Below the pieces are notes generated by a model that was given only the letters and a program-made list of their open reading frames with translations, made no database searches and had not been told where the DNA came from. This document shows, one piece after another, positions 6,826-17,883 of a DNA stretch of 64,000 nucleotides. A program made the translations under genes and the position numbers. Each line of letters opens with the position of its first letter. The stretch's first letter is position 1. The stretch is from assembly GCA_963732365.1 (NCBI GenBank), contig CAVSZC010000008.1, positions 123,737 through 187,736 of the forward strand, in the 5' to 3' direction. This DNA is from SR-FBR-E99 sp963732365 (GTDB taxonomy: Bacteria > Bacteroidota > Bacteroidia > Bacteroidales > VadinHA17).

Positions 6826-9800
6826 TCACCCAACCATCACCTTCTTCTTACGGTATTTCAGGTACGGTATGAGGTCTTCATTCTTAAACCCTGCCGTCCC
6901 GTCATACTCGATAGTCAGCACCGGTACGCCCGTCACCTCCTCTATCCTTGATTTCATCGCCTCGGTCACCAGTGAGGGGCAGCAATAGGAGGGGTTGGTC
7001 TGGATGAACAGGTCAAGGTCAGGATGCTGGGTCATGAGACTGTGGATCTTCAGGATATTCTCAAATGATTCGCCTTTGTGCAGGATGTTAAGACCAAACT
7101 TATTCAACCACTCATCCATCTCAGCCGAAGATTCAAAACCCGCCTCCCCGGTAAACCTGGCAAAATACTTTTTGTACTTCTCCTCCACAAGGGGGATGAG
7201 TGACTTCAGGAATCTGACCTTGACATAATCACGGTAACGGCCCTCCTTCAGGGATCTTTCAATAATCGGATCGGCGATGATCTTCATGTATTCGCTATAG
7301 GGAGTGGTGATGACCTCCCCTCCGTTTTCTTCAATCGCTCTTATCAGATCCTGGTTCATCATGTCATTGTCCCTGACATACAGGTCACCGAATATTGCAA
7401 CTTTGGGTCGTTGTGTTCTTATTACCGGGATGGATTCAAAATCGCTGATGATCTGTTCAAGTATCTCCTCTTTGTACTTACCGTTCAGGAAGGCATATCG
7501 CAGCCTTGAGAGCGACTGGGTAATAACTGCATCAGTGGTTCCTGCTGTTTTTTCATAGGGCCGGACAGTGCAGCCAATCTTGCGGATATATCCGCCGAAC
7601 ATGTATGCCAGGTAGGCATTAATTGCTGTCTGCAGTGAAAAATCGTAAAATATGACATCGCCCACATAGACTGAGACATGCTCCATTCCTTTACCGTAAT
7701 CCTCAAGCAGTTTCTTCATGAACCAGGGGAACATTGCGAGGTTGCACGAAAGCTTTGTCTTCATCATCCACAGAGCTGTATCTGGAAGGATCGAGCCCGT
7801 TTGCCTCAATATAATCGATCGAGTCCTGTACAATGATATTCAGCGGAAGGCACTGGCCGGTATTAAGGCTCAGGCTTCTCTGCATTGATTCGACGCTGCT
7901 GTCGACAAGCCGGGCATTTATACCGCTGTTTTTAAGAACAGCCTCAAGCAGTGGTCCGGTGTAGGGATCCCAGGAGGGTAGCAACAGAGTCTTGCTGCCC
8001 AGATTCTTTGCCCCGGTGAAAACAGTCCTGGATATATTGCTGTCCTGTGCTTCAGCCTTCTCAATCTCCCGGCTGAAAAGCCTGAAATCGATGGAATGTG
8101 TTTTGAGGATCGCGGAGGCATCGCGGACAAGCGATTTGACATGACGATACATTGAGGTATCAGTCAATAGGGCCTCTTCAGTCTCTGCAGCTATCTTCTC
8201 CGGCGACCCGGTGAGGCGGTTAGCCTGAATTTCCTCTGAATTACTTTTCCGGTGATTGCGGAAGGCCCTTACTGCTGCCTCAATTCTCGTTTCATAACCA
8301 ACTGTTGAATCATGTTCGTCGAGCTGCAGGATAAGGTAAGGCTTCCTGTAATTATCGAGGATCTCCTTGAAGTACTCGATCACAAACGAATCAGGTGAGC
8401 ATTTGAATGAAGTTATCAGAACAGGGTAACAGTTTTCTGTTCTGGCTGCCATCTCTGCAGCATGAAGTATTTTAGATGCGAATTTCCATTTTATAGTTCT
8501 TATGAGATCTTCGGTTATCAGGCCGTCGGTTTGCCTGAAGGGCATCATATCCATATAGAAGGTTGTTATGCCCATTTTTTCAATGATCTCAGGGATTGAG
8601 TTGTTCATTGCCGGCGATAAAACCGTATACGGGCGTCCCATGAGCATAACATGGATGTCATCAAGATCCTTTGTTGCGCTTTCATAAAGAGCTTTCCACT
8701 TCTCATTTGCAGACCGGACATGATTCATTGCCTTTTCATACGCCAGGCTGATATTCAGAAATCCGATGTCATTAATACCGGCTGATTTGAACATTTTGTA
8801 CAGCTCCATGCGCATGTAAATCTCACCCTGTGAAGATTTCAGCACCGGTGTCAGCAGCTTTTTGCCGTTATTTAGATTTTTCCGGACAGATATAACAGAT
8901 GAAACATACTGTGTATAATAACAGTACTGTTTGTTCAACTTTGTCTCATGTGGTTCCTCGATATATACCGGCAGGAAAATATAATCGGCCTTATCAGTCA
9001 GATAATCAACATGTCCGTGCATGGCGGCAATCGGGGCACAAAACTCGGCGCCGCACAGGTTCTTTCCATCTTTTGCCGGTGTCATGTACTCTTCGCTGGT
9101 GACAGTCGTGAATGAAAGGAGGTCAAAGAATTTCTGCCAGAAAGGGATCTCTTCAAAAAGGTGTAATCCGGCCGGGATGCCAATTGTCGCTGTTTTTTTG
9201 CCGGGCGAAGGCAGATGGTCTGAAAAGCTCTTTTCTTTTTCTCAGAAGCTGAAAGCTGAGTGATTTGTTCCTGACAAATTTGTGCGTATGGTAATCTCTG
9301 CCGCACAGGAATCCGTAAGCTTCAGTCTGGCCATCTACATCAGCAACTTTGAGTTTACAGTGGTTTGTGCACAGCTCACAAACTTCAGACCTGACCGGAA
9401 TAGTTTTTTTATAAAGGTCGAGACCTCTGAATTTTGTTGCAGAGACATTCTGGTCAGACAATTCAAGTGCAACGCCGAGGGCCCCGGTCAGGTGGCAATA
9501 CCTTGAGACGATCACCGGTTTACTGAGTTTCTGCTCCATGGCAGCAACCAGGCCTCTGTTTTTAGCTGTCGCCCCCTGGAAGAAGATATGGTTTCCAACA
9601 GAGACCTTTGAGGCAACCCTGGTGAAGTAGTTCTCGCATGTTGAGTGGAGCACGGCTGCAAGGATCTCATCAGTTGAATAACCTGCCATCAGGTAATGGT
9701 TGAGGTCGCGTTCCATGAAGACAGTGCAGCGGTCGCTCGCCATCGGAGACCTTACTTTTTCAACCCGTTGGGCATATTCATCGAGTGAGCAGCCAAGTCT

Positions 9801-11209
9801 TTTGGCCTGTTCTTCGATGAAGCTTCCAGTTCCGGCAGCACAGACGTTGTTCATCACTGAAAAAGTGACCATGCCGTTGCGCATGGTTGTGAACTTGGAG
9901 TCCTGCCCGCCAATCTCAATAATGGTATCTGTCTCGCTGTCAAGTTCATAGGCAGCCCTGGCATGAGCTGTTATCTCGTCGAGGATAATGTCGGCACCGA
10001 TGATTTTGCCGGTAAATTTTCTCCCTGAACCGGTTGTCCCTGCCCCTGAGATGGTGAAGGTGACCTTGCATTTCTCCGAGTAATCGCATATGGCCTCAAA
10101 GATCACCTGCACAGCCTGCAGCGGCTGACCCGACGTTCGGGTGTAGAAACCCGCCACCACCTCTTTTTTCCTGTCAATCAGGACTGCCTTGGTGCTTGTT
10201 GATCCGATATCGATACCGAGAAACAGAGATCCGGCGTCACAGTCTGTCATAGGACAAGTACTGATCGACCTCGACGGGCTTCATCGACGGGAACATGGAG
10301 GAGCGGAACTCGTATCTCTTATGAGCCTCGAAGTCTGGATAGGCCGAAAGCTTCAGCTGCAGCGGCGGATGGTAATATTTCTTTTCCTTTTTCTCAGGTG
10401 ATATCAGATCATGAAGGGATAATGGCTGTTCGTCAACACTCTGCCCCGTTTTCCGCAGAAAGGATGGCTGCCCCCGCAGCACCGTAAATATGGGCATACT
10501 CATCGACGGTGATCCGGAGGCGGGTAAGTTGTTCAATATGAATGATAACCGCTTTATTGAGAGCGACTCCGCCGGCTGCAACAACCTCATCCAGGGCATT
10601 GCCTTTAAATACAGTGTCAACAATATTCTTTGCCAGTCCGTACGATAACCCGTCGCATATTTCCGGAGAGTGAGAAGCCCTCCTGCTGGGCATGGATAAG
10701 ATCGGTTTTGGCAAAAACGGCGCACCGCGAGGCTATCAAAGGGATGTTGCCTTTGTTTTCATAAGCTATTCTGCTGAATTCCCGAATGTTTTCGAGGTTC
10801 AGTCTTTCTGCCTGCTGATCGAGAAAATTGCCGGTTCCGGCAGCACAGGAACTGTTTGATTTGTAGTTGCTGTACTCGCCGTTTTCATCGAAGGTGACCA
10901 GTCCGAATTTCTCGGCACCGATTATCAGCAATGATCGTACCTCCGGGATGAAGATGTCTGGCTGCAGTAATATAAGCCACCCTTGAGTCAACCGATCTTC
11001 CCTTTTTGATAACTGAACGTGATGATGAAGTATATCCGACAGCTCTGATGTTTTCAAGATCAATTTTACCGAGCAGTGCTTGAAGAGTTTCTGCTATCCG
11101 TCCTTTATGAAAGGCATAACCGGAATGGACTGATCCTGTTGCTTTCATCGGTTTCCGCCACTGCGACCGAAACTGAACCAACATCAATCCCGAGAAAGTT
11201 ATTTTTCAT
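6826..11209 (-). pseudogene. 2-hydroxyacyl-CoA dehydratase activase-like giant protein (two BcrAD/BadFG ATPase domains + DUF2229 + HgdB-like region), about seven frameshifts
   Basis: Read from ATG 11209 (MKNNFLGIDVGSVSVAV) to the stop at 6826, the pieces join into a protein of about 1,460 residues, the usual size of this family. They are a first actin-like ATPase domain (SNSSCAAGTGNFLDQQAERL), a second (FLGIDIGSTSTKAVLID, IEIGGQDSKF, NNVCAAGTGSFIEEQAKRL, CELCTNHC), DUF2229, and a C-terminal part with QTNPSYCCPSLVTEAMKSRI. The frame changes near 11130, 10943, 10670, 10450, 10245, 9240 (A-rich run) and 7750. Activases use ATP to inject an electron into 2-hydroxyacyl-CoA dehydratases through a [4Fe-4S] cluster. 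All domains are well preserved between the breaks, so either inactivation is recent or the consensus sequence here is poor. Confidence 0.85.
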
Positions 11210-11271
11210 AATCAGTTAGTAGTCCTTTCTGGATTCATCATTTAGGACGTTACACCCTTTCACATCTGAAC

Positions 11272-11302
11272 CAAAGGTACGTTTCAGAATATTACATGTC
11301 AA
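11272..11302 (-). promoter_or_regulatory. Predicted promoter of the activase-like gene
   Basis: On the minus strand, TTG at 11302-11300, a 20-bp spacer, then TACCTTTG at 11279-11272; an exact match to the Bacteroidetes housekeeping consensus. It lies 62 bp upstream of ATG 11209. Its intactness argues that the gene was expressed until recently. Confidence 0.6.
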
Positions 11303-11453
11303 GTCTTTATGATATGGTTACGTGCATCTGTTTTGTGAAAGTCATTTTGGAAAAAACTTCCTTTCTTTGTATCCAGATTAAACATTGACCATAAATTATT
11401 GGTTACAGGTAGTACCAGACAGGCCATTCAGGTGTCTTTATAGGAAATAAAAC

Positions 11454-13531
11454 ATGATGAGAAGAACATTTGCTATTCTTTTTTCTGCTGTTTACGGCAG
11501 TAGCGCTTAATTCACAGGTGCTTGAGCCTGTGACCTGGAGTTTCAAAAGCGAGAAGACAGGTGACAACACCTATGATCTGGTCATGACGGCCGAGCTCGA
11601 GGAGCACTGGCATCTCTATGCAATGGATATCGAAGCGGGCGGACCGATTGCCACCAGCTTCACCTTTGAGCCGGGCGAAGGTTTCACACTTTCGGGAAAG
11701 ACTATTGCGGTCACCAAAGCCCGAAGTGAAGTTTGACAAAAGCTTCGGAATGAATATCGGCATGCACAGCGAGATGGCCGAGTTCCGCCAGAAGGTGACG
11801 GTAACACAGTATCCTGCTGTTGTAAAGGGTTATGTGACCTTCATGTCATGTGACGACAAGCAGTGCCTCCCGCCACGTGATGTCGAGTTTGCAGTTGAGA
11901 TAAAAGGCACCGGAACAGCGGAAAAAAAAAGCGCTGACGAACCGGCTGCCGCAGTAACTCCTCCTGTTCCCGTGACGCAGGAGGTGACTGAGACTCCGGA
12001 GGATACAACGATTCAGCAGGGAACACCCGAGCCGGTCCTGCCGGTTGAAACATCTACAGAAGAGCCAAAGAAGGGATTTCTTAAATTCTTCCTTCTCTCA
12101 ATGCTTGCCGGATTCGCAGGTGTACTGACACCCTGTGTCTTCCCGATGATACCGATGACCGTGGCATTCTTCAGCCAGGGGTCGGACAAGAAGGGCTCAG
12201 CCATAGGCAAAGCGCTCATATTCGGGATATCAATAATCTTACTCTATTCTTCACTGGGGATCATTGTATCACTGACAAGCGCCGGCGCCGGCTTTGCAAA
12301 CACCCTCAGCACGCACTGGATACCTAACATCCTGTTCTTTGTGCTTTTCCTGGTATTTGCCGCCTCCTTTTTCGGAGCGTTTGAGATAGTATTGCCGTCA
12401 AAATGGGTGAGTTCATCCGATTCAAAGGTTGACAGCGGAGGAGCACTTGCAGCATTCTTTCTTGGCGTAACAACGGTACTCGTTTCATTCTCATGCACCG
12501 GTCCCATTGTAGGCGCTCTTCTCGTGGAGGCTGCCTCGGGAGATGTCCTTCGTCCGACCATCGGCATGTTCGGCTTCGGAGTGGCCTTTGCCCTTCCTTT
12601 CACCCTCTTCGCACTCTTCCCCTCAATGATGAATAAAATGCCGAAGTCGGGCGGATGGCTCAACTCGGTGAAGGTGGTGCTGGGTTTTATCATGCTGGCA
12701 TTCAGCCTGAAGTTTGCATCGGTGGTTGACACGGTTTACGGGCTGGGGATACTCTCACGCGACATTTACCTGGCAATATGGATAGTGCTCTTCTTCCTCA
12801 TGGGTCTCTATCTCATGGGCAAGATCAAATTCTCGCATGACAGCGATGTGCCCCATATCGGCATCTTCCGGCTGGTGCTTATAATTGCGTCATTCACTTT
12901 TGCCATTTACCTTGTACCGGGACTCTTCGGAGCGCCGCTTACGCGCATCTCGGCGCTGCTGCCTCCGCGTGAGACATCAGGATTCAACCTGTTGAAGGCG
13001 ATATCCGAAAACAGGGGCGGCGGGGCTGTAGTCACTACCACTGGAGGGTTAGCCATCTGCGGAACGCCGAAGTATTCCGATTTCCTTCACTTTGAATACG
13101 GACTGGAGGGTTACTTTGATCTTGAGGAGGGACTTGCATGCGCAAAACAGCTCAACAAGCCGGTGCTTATCGACTTTAAAGGACACGCCTGTGCAAACTG
13201 CAAGGAGATGGATGCAAGGGTATGGTCTGACCCGGAAGTTCAGAAGCGTATCAGGGAAAACTTCGTTCTTGTAGGTCTCTATGTTGATGACCGTACGAAG
13301 CTGCCTGACAATGAGGTGTTTGTCTCGAAGGTCGACGGCAAGGAGAAGAGGACGATGGGCAAGAAGAATGAGGACATTGAGATATCAATGTTCAATACAA
13401 ACACCCTTCCTCTTTATGCCATCGTCGATCCCTCTGGCAATCCGCTTATAGAGACTCGCGGCACTGACTTTGACATCCAGGCCTATATCGACTGGCTTGA
13501 CAGAGGTGTAGAGGTGTTCAGGAATAAATAG
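11454..13531 (+). CDS. dsbD: Thiol:disulfide interchange protein DsbD (two apparent frameshifts near the 5' end)
   Basis: An inner-membrane electron carrier that passes reducing power from cytoplasmic thioredoxin to periplasmic thiol proteins. Domains: N-terminal DsbD-alpha with the CxxxxC pair in MSCDDKQCLPPRD; a membrane domain of about eight helices starting GFAGVLTPCVFPMIPMTVAF, with the second conserved Cys in FSCTGPIVGALL; and a C-terminal thioredoxin domain with CANC in GHACANCKEMDARVW. The protein starts at ATG 11454 (MMRRTFAILF). The frame slips in a T run near 11480, which otherwise breaks the signal peptide, and again near 11710, before KPEVKFDKSFGMNIG. It converges on NapH-like gene 1 with 7 bp between stops. 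It could reduce the TlpA proteins of the neighbouring loci (inference). Confidence 0.85.
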
Positions 13532-13538
13532 TTACCTT

Positions 13539-14588
13539 CTATTGTATTATTGCATTCTTACTGCATCTGTCGCTGCAGCGGCTGCATTGAATGCAGTCAT
13601 AATGCGATATGGTGCTGATCGCATTCTTCCGGTCAATTATTATAGCCTGTGTCGGGCATTCCTTTTCGCACAACCTGCAATAATTACAGCTCTCTTTGTC
13701 AATGTGCCTTCGCCTGAAGGAGAAGACGGATACAATTCCCAGAAGCACTCCGTAAGGGCATAAGAACCGGCAGAAGGGTCTTGGAACCCAGTAACCCAGA
13801 ACCAGTATTGCCGTAAGGTATATCCAGGTGAAAATACCGCAGGCAAAAAGGATCTTCTGCTCCACTGACCTGCCGGCAATAAAAGCCAGGCCCTGCTCAA
13901 ACCATGCCTGGCCGGTGAAGAATATAGCTTTGTAGGGATCAAGCTCGCAGGCGATATAGGTCTTGCCTCCGATGGCGACAACTACAGTCAGCACCAGGAC
14001 CATTACAGGGATTATCCTCAGGTATTTATTCCACTGCGATGGCAGTTTGAACTGCTTCTTTTTCTCAGGTGCCAGGTGCTGCACTGACCCCAGCGGGCAG
14101 CCGGCCGAACAGAATATCCTCCCGGCAACCAGTGCCACCAGCAGAGGCACTATGAAGACAATGAAAGCTGCCAGCCCCACCTGCTTCGGACTTATGATAC
14201 CCATCGTCGCATTGGTTATCAGCCCCACGGGGCATATGCACCCGCCTCTTATGAAGGCCAGATAGACAAAGGTTATTATCATCAGGAGGGTAATGTGCCT
14301 CGAGGGTTTTCGCTTCAGGACAAGCCACAGGCCGGCTGCTATGATTAGTGCAAGCACACCCAGGTCGACGAATACCATCTGTTCGGGCATGGGGAAGTAC
14401 TCTGTGGGCAGGTACTGATCCCTGAACTCTTTTATATTGCCCCTTGTCTGGTCATTTATATCATGTTCCTTGCATTCGGCAAGGGTCTGCTCATCCTGCG
14501 CAACTGTATCCTGCTGGCCGTAGGCGTTGCTGCAAAGGAGAAGCGATGAGAGAATGGCGCAAAAGACAAATGAGAGAAGATTTTTCAT
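13539..14588 (-). CDS. NapH/MauN-like membrane 4Fe-4S protein, copy 1 (locus A)
   Basis: About 349 residues, starting at MKNLLSFVFCAILSS with a signal peptide. I prefer this start to the longer frame to 14696 because it lies 10 bp after the upstream stop. A short periplasmic part (CKEHDINDQTRGNIKEFRD) is followed by about six membrane helices carrying the NapH-type motifs CICPVG, CSAGCPLGS and CRFLCPYG. Two ferredoxin clusters follow at the C-terminus (CNYCRLCEKECP and CIQCSRCSDRC). NapH and MauN relatives take electrons from the quinol pool and hand them to a partner ferredoxin, and the partner is encoded immediately upstream. Nearly identical in sequence to the copy at 34.7 kb. Last gene of locus A. 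Confidence 0.87.
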   Translation of the reverse strand: MKNLLSFVFCAILSSLLLCSNAYGQQDTVAQDEQTLAECKEHDINDQTRGNIKEFRDQYLPTEYFPMPEQMVFVDLGVLALIIAAGLWLVLKRKPSRHITLLMIITFVYLAFIRGGCICPVGLITNATMGIISPKQVGLAAFIVFIVPLLVALVAGRIFCSAGCPLGSVQHLAPEKKKQFKLPSQWNKYLRIIPVMVLVLTVVVAIGGKTYIACELDPYKAIFFTGQAWFEQGLAFIAGRSVEQKILFACGIFTWIYLTAILVLGYWVPRPFCRFLCPYGVLLGIVSVFSFRRRHIDKESCNYCRLCEKECPTQAIIIDRKNAISTISHYDCIQCSRCSDRCSKNAIIQ

Positions 14589-14598
14589 TTCAGGTAAT

Positions 14599-15222
14599 TC
14601 AGGCGCCAGGCCCTTCAAGTTCATATATACCCCTGAAATTGTCTTCGGGACCGAACCACAGTCTCTCCACGGCATTTTCCGGACATACGTCGGCAATGTT
14701 GCAGTTGTTGCACAGCAGGCAGAGATCAGGTCGTATGATCATGTACATTGATTTGGTGCCTTTTTTGTTGCATTCTTTTGCACAGAGGCCGCACCCGGTA
14801 CATTTCCTGTCATCAATGTCATAAATGAAATAGCCGTCTTTGCCGCCCGAGTAGTTTTTCCGGGTGACGGCATCATAGGGGCATACCTTCTTCCCTTCGG
14901 TATCTATCTTGTCAGAGGCGATGAACCTGTCTGAGATATGGCCGTAACAAACCACGCAGTAGCTGCATTTGAGCTGGTCATTGACCGCTTTAACTGCAGA
15001 GGGTTTTCTTACGCATGCTTTTTCACATTTGTCACAGAATGCGCATTTCTGCGGATCTATCTGCCACACCCAGTGTGATGGCGGACCCGCGGTCTCCTCC
15101 TTTGTATAAGTGCTCAGCACTCTCAGTGCCAGGCCTCCCAGGACCACTCCGCAGGCGGCCCGGCCCGCATTCAACATGAATTTTCTACGGCCCTTATCAA
15201 CTGATTTTTTTTCTTCAGCCAT
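14599..15222 (-). CDS. TAT-exported four-cluster ferredoxin (NapG/MauM-like), copy 1
   Basis: About 207 residues from MAEEKKSVDKGRRKFMLNAG. The twin-arginine-type RRKF followed by a hydrophobic stretch indicates export. Four Cys groups can each hold a [4Fe-4S] cluster: CAFCDKCEKAC, CSYCVVC with a distant partner in KKVCPYD, CTGCGLCAKEC, and CLLCNNCNIADVC. This composition is that of NapG/MauM, periplasmic electron carriers working with NapH/MauN. No nitrate reductase or methylamine dehydrogenase gene is present, so the electron acceptor is unknown. An in-frame start 13 codons earlier would overlap the upstream gene and is less likely. Confidence 0.85.
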   Translation of the reverse strand: MAEEKKSVDKGRRKFMLNAGRAACGVVLGGLALRVLSTYTKEETAGPPSHWVWQIDPQKCAFCDKCEKACVRKPSAVKAVNDQLKCSYCVVCYGHISDRFIASDKIDTEGKKVCPYDAVTRKNYSGGKDGYFIYDIDDRKCTGCGLCAKECNKKGTKSMYMIIRPDLCLLCNNCNIADVCPENAVERLWFGPEDNFRGIYELEGPGA

Positions 15223-15233
15223 ATCCTTTATTT

Positions 15234-16145
15234 TTATTCTGTGTACACCACCGGTATCCATTTGGCAGGTTTCACAAAACCTTTGCTTATCAGGCTTTTC
15301 GGTGCATTTTCACCGGAAAGCTCCAGCAGGGCTTTCTGCAGGCGTAGAGCCTCGGCATCACTGACCCTCAGACGGTCAACTATTACCGAGCATAATGGTA
15401 TCTCATCAGTTTTAGCAATGATCCTGAAATCCTCTTCTTTCCCCAGGTCAGCTGCACAGCCGGCAATAAGTGAATAGTCGGATATGACTGTAACGTCAAC
15501 AGAATCGTCAAGTAGCATGCTGATGCTCTCAGTGCAGCTTGCCTTATGATGGAGCCGCCCCGGTTTAACCTGTTGTTTTGCCATCATGTGCATCGGCATG
15601 TGGTATTTCTCGTAGGAATCTTTCTGCCCCATTGCTACCCTCTTCCCGGTCACCTCAGAAAGTGTATTGATGGGAGAGTCCTTCTTCACAAGGAATACTC
15701 CCGTCAGCATCTGATTTTCGAACGGATCGGGAATGTCAGCAATACGGGTATATTTCATTCCGTATTCAGGAACAAGCATAAAGGCAAACCATGGCTTGCA
15801 GATTGCCCCGTCATACTTTCTTGACAGGAGAGCATCAGTAAGTTCATATTCATCAATAAAGTAAGTCAGATCGAGGTCAATACTGTACTTTGATTTCAGT
15901 TTTGCCTGAAGCTCCCCATACTCTCTTGAGGCGAGGTAATGAACACATTCACAGGCAGTATTTATACAGTAAGTATCATTAACTGCCAGCTTAATTGTAA
16001 GCAGATCCGATGACGTTTCTGTGCTCTTTACTTTTGTATGAAAGGACGTTTCTTCAAATGATACGTCTGATGTCGCGGATCTGTTACAGCCAGCTGAAAA
16101 TGTAATTAAAAATGAGAGACACAATATCTTTATTGACATTTTCAA
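15234..16145 (-). CDS. Cys-rich PhnD/transferrin-fold substrate-binding lipoprotein, copy 1
   Basis: A 303-residue lipoprotein (signal MKMSIKILCLSFLITFSAGC). The body has the PhnD-type binding fold: DALLSRKYDGAICKPWFAF, then the family's TGVFLVKKDSP, then SVDVTVISDY. Unlike ordinary PhnD it carries a conserved motif YCxNxACxCVxxLAxREYGE near the N-terminus, plus single cysteines in ICKPW, ASCTESI, GCAADLG and PLCSVI. All seven are kept in the second copy. There is no ABC permease or ATPase next to it, so it may sense or bind a ligand or metal for the adjacent electron-transfer pair rather than feed a transporter (inference). Confidence 0.75.
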   Translation of the reverse strand: MKMSIKILCLSFLITFSAGCNRSATSDVSFEETSFHTKVKSTETSSDLLTIKLAVNDTYCINTACECVHYLASREYGELQAKLKSKYSIDLDLTYFIDEYELTDALLSRKYDGAICKPWFAFMLVPEYGMKYTRIADIPDPFENQMLTGVFLVKKDSPINTLSEVTGKRVAMGQKDSYEKYHMPMHMMAKQQVKPGRLHHKASCTESISMLLDDSVDVTVISDYSLIAGCAADLGKEEDFRIIAKTDEIPLCSVIVDRLRVSDAEALRLQKALLELSGENAPKSLISKGFVKPAKWIPVVYTE

Positions 16146-16180
16146 ATCTTTTATAATTTACTGTCGTTCAGAGCAACCTG

Positions 16181-17770
16181 TCAGTCAGCAACAGGTGTCA
16201 TTACCGGGCTGCATTTAATGATCCCCGACTGAGCTGACGCGAGATAAATATTGTCACGGCTGTCAGTAGTCAAGGGGATGTATCTGCATCCTGTCACCAG
16301 CTCCTCAATGCCTGAAATCTGACTGGCACCTGATTTGTTGTATACTTTAATTCTTGTCGGATCTTTTTCCACGGTAACTATAGCACCGCTTGAAAGTACA
16401 GCAACGTTTACCGGATTACAGCAGCCATGGAAGTCATTTATGGTCTGACCGCGCCTGCCGAAAGCATATTTTATATCTCCCTTTAGATCGAAGGCATTAA
16501 CCCTGAATGCTCCCAGGTTGGCAACCAACAGTTCATCAGAAGCGCTTACACCGAAATCAAGAATGTTACAGCAGACTCGCAGGTCCTGGATGCCTGACTC
16601 CATTTTACCTTTTTCAAGGTCATAAACCGCGACCATCCTCGATTTATAGTCAGCCACTATAAGTTTATTGTTGATAATCTTTGCCCCTGTAGCCGATTTA
16701 AGTTCAGGAAGATCCATCCTGTTCATTTCGGTCCCAACGGCATTGTAAATCATACACTCAACGCCAACCTGCTCTTCAATTTTATACTCTTTACCCCTTA
16801 CTGTCATCTCTCTGGTTGTGGTTTTTGTGCCAAGGACATAAATTCTCCCGTTTGACTGATCTATTGCCAGTGCTGAAGGTTTTGCCGTGAGTGTGGATTT
16901 GAATGCGCCAATAGATGTGCCATCATTGCTGAACAGGCAGATTGTCCTGTCATTTCTAAGGCCACAGATATTGTCGTCAGGGAACGTGGCAAGGTATACC
17001 ATATTACTGATCGCAGCCCCATGGAAGGTGGTGTCAACAGTGTATCCGACATCAGGAGCTTTGCTGGTGAAGTCCGTAATGTCAACATCGGTAATCTTCA
17101 GATTCTCCACCAAATTTCGAAGATTTACCACGGCATGGAAATCATTCAATTTCGGGTCAAGCAGGTTCAGGTATTTTTCGATCTCCTCACTGCTCCGGCC
17201 AAATGACCATCTCTCAACTATAAGTGCTGAATAATATGAGGCAGGATTCTGCCTGACGAAGTCTAGCTGAAACTCTTCAAATTCCTCTTCCATTGCCTTG
17301 CTGGCTGCCAGAAGACTATTCCTTGTTTCTTCTTCGCTGTTTTTTGTATAAGCGTTTAGCAACGAATCGACCTTCCACTTAGATCTTATAGCTGAACGCG
17401 ATTCGAGGACTTTTTCTTCATCAGCAATCATTTTGCCGCCTGTAATTTTGGCGTTATACAATGAATCTGCATGTCCGGTGATGGTCATCTTTGCATTTTC
17501 AGCATAGAAGTACTTCGGTTTTCCTTTTTTCCCTTCTATTGTCAGCATATACTCTGCGGGCATTGGTATGTTTCCTGTAAACAGGAATTCTCCGTTCGTT
17601 ATCAGCACAGTATCCGACTTATCATAATCATCTCTCGTTCCCGAAAGTATAGCTTTTCCTTCGCTGATACCTTCAAGCTTCCCTTTCAGTTCAAATCTTT
17701 TTGAGGTATTGCAAGCGGGGAAGGCTGCTAAAAGAATCAGCATTAATATTGTCAGATGGATTGATTTCAT
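16181..17770 (-). CDS. DUF4369-type N-terminus plus Cys-rich beta-propeller lipoprotein, copy 1
   Basis: About 529 residues, starting MKSIHLTILMLILLAAFPAC (lipoprotein; Cys after PA). Residues about 25-110 resemble the DUF4369 domain usually found in front of TlpA thioredoxins (FELKGKLEGISEGKAILSG). The second half reads as beta-propeller/NHL-like blades (VYLATFPDDNICGL, AIDQSNGRIYVLGTK, FHGCCNPVNVAVLSSGAIV, YKSGA-like strands). Cysteine pairs are conspicuous: VCCNILDFG and FHGCCNPVN. No thioredoxin CxxC domain follows. The start codon is preceded by a SusC-type leader and hairpin. Function unknown; its place between SusCD/TlpA and the PhnD-ferredoxin-NapH genes suggests an outer-membrane or periplasmic partner of that redox chain. 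Confidence 0.72.
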   Translation of the reverse strand: MKSIHLTILMLILLAAFPACNTSKRFELKGKLEGISEGKAILSGTRDDYDKSDTVLITNGEFLFTGNIPMPAEYMLTIEGKKGKPKYFYAENAKMTITGHADSLYNAKITGGKMIADEEKVLESRSAIRSKWKVDSLLNAYTKNSEEETRNSLLAASKAMEEEFEEFQLDFVRQNPASYYSALIVERWSFGRSSEEIEKYLNLLDPKLNDFHAVVNLRNLVENLKITDVDITDFTSKAPDVGYTVDTTFHGAAISNMVYLATFPDDNICGLRNDRTICLFSNDGTSIGAFKSTLTAKPSALAIDQSNGRIYVLGTKTTTREMTVRGKEYKIEEQVGVECMIYNAVGTEMNRMDLPELKSATGAKIINNKLIVADYKSRMVAVYDLEKGKMESGIQDLRVCCNILDFGVSASDELLVANLGAFRVNAFDLKGDIKYAFGRRGQTINDFHGCCNPVNVAVLSSGAIVTVEKDPTRIKVYNKSGASQISGIEELVTGCRYIPLTTDSRDNIYLASAQSGIIKCSPVMTPVAD

Positions 17771-17782
17771 AATTGGAAGGTT

Positions 17783-17876
17783 TGAGTTAAACATAGAGTA
17801 GCAATTGTCACTTTTTATCCCTGATCAGTCAGGTTTGAACTTCATGCCGGATCGTGGTACCAGCACTATCCGGCAC
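17783..17876 (+). ncRNA. Degenerate copy of the susC-leader antisense RNA element (orphan a)
   Basis: It shares an exact 24-nt leader segment (TAAACATAGAGTAGCAATTG plus TCAC) with the copies at 43.9 and 47.2 kb. A hairpin at 17846-17874 has an 11-bp stem with one mismatch and loop GTACCAG. There is no T run after it, and the plus-strand promoter next to the start codon is poor (TAATTGG). It sits just upstream of propeller gene 1 instead of a susC, so it may be a relic or a working leader captured by that gene. Confidence 0.3.
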
Positions 17877-17883
17877 TCAATTC

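Noticed and set aside
10237..10262. ATGA-type overlap at 10250 as a genuine two-gene boundary in the activase
   Set aside because: Possible, but the family is a single polypeptide and six other breaks surround it, so a frameshift is simpler.
10237..11187. Four overlapping short open frames read as separate small genes
   Set aside because: Joined in order they give one activase domain; they are fragments of the 11209-6826 gene.
13539..15222. Periplasmic nitrate reductase or methylamine dehydrogenase genes
   Set aside because: Only the NapG/H (MauM/N)-like pair is present; there is no NapA/B/D or MauA/B, and the neighbours differ.
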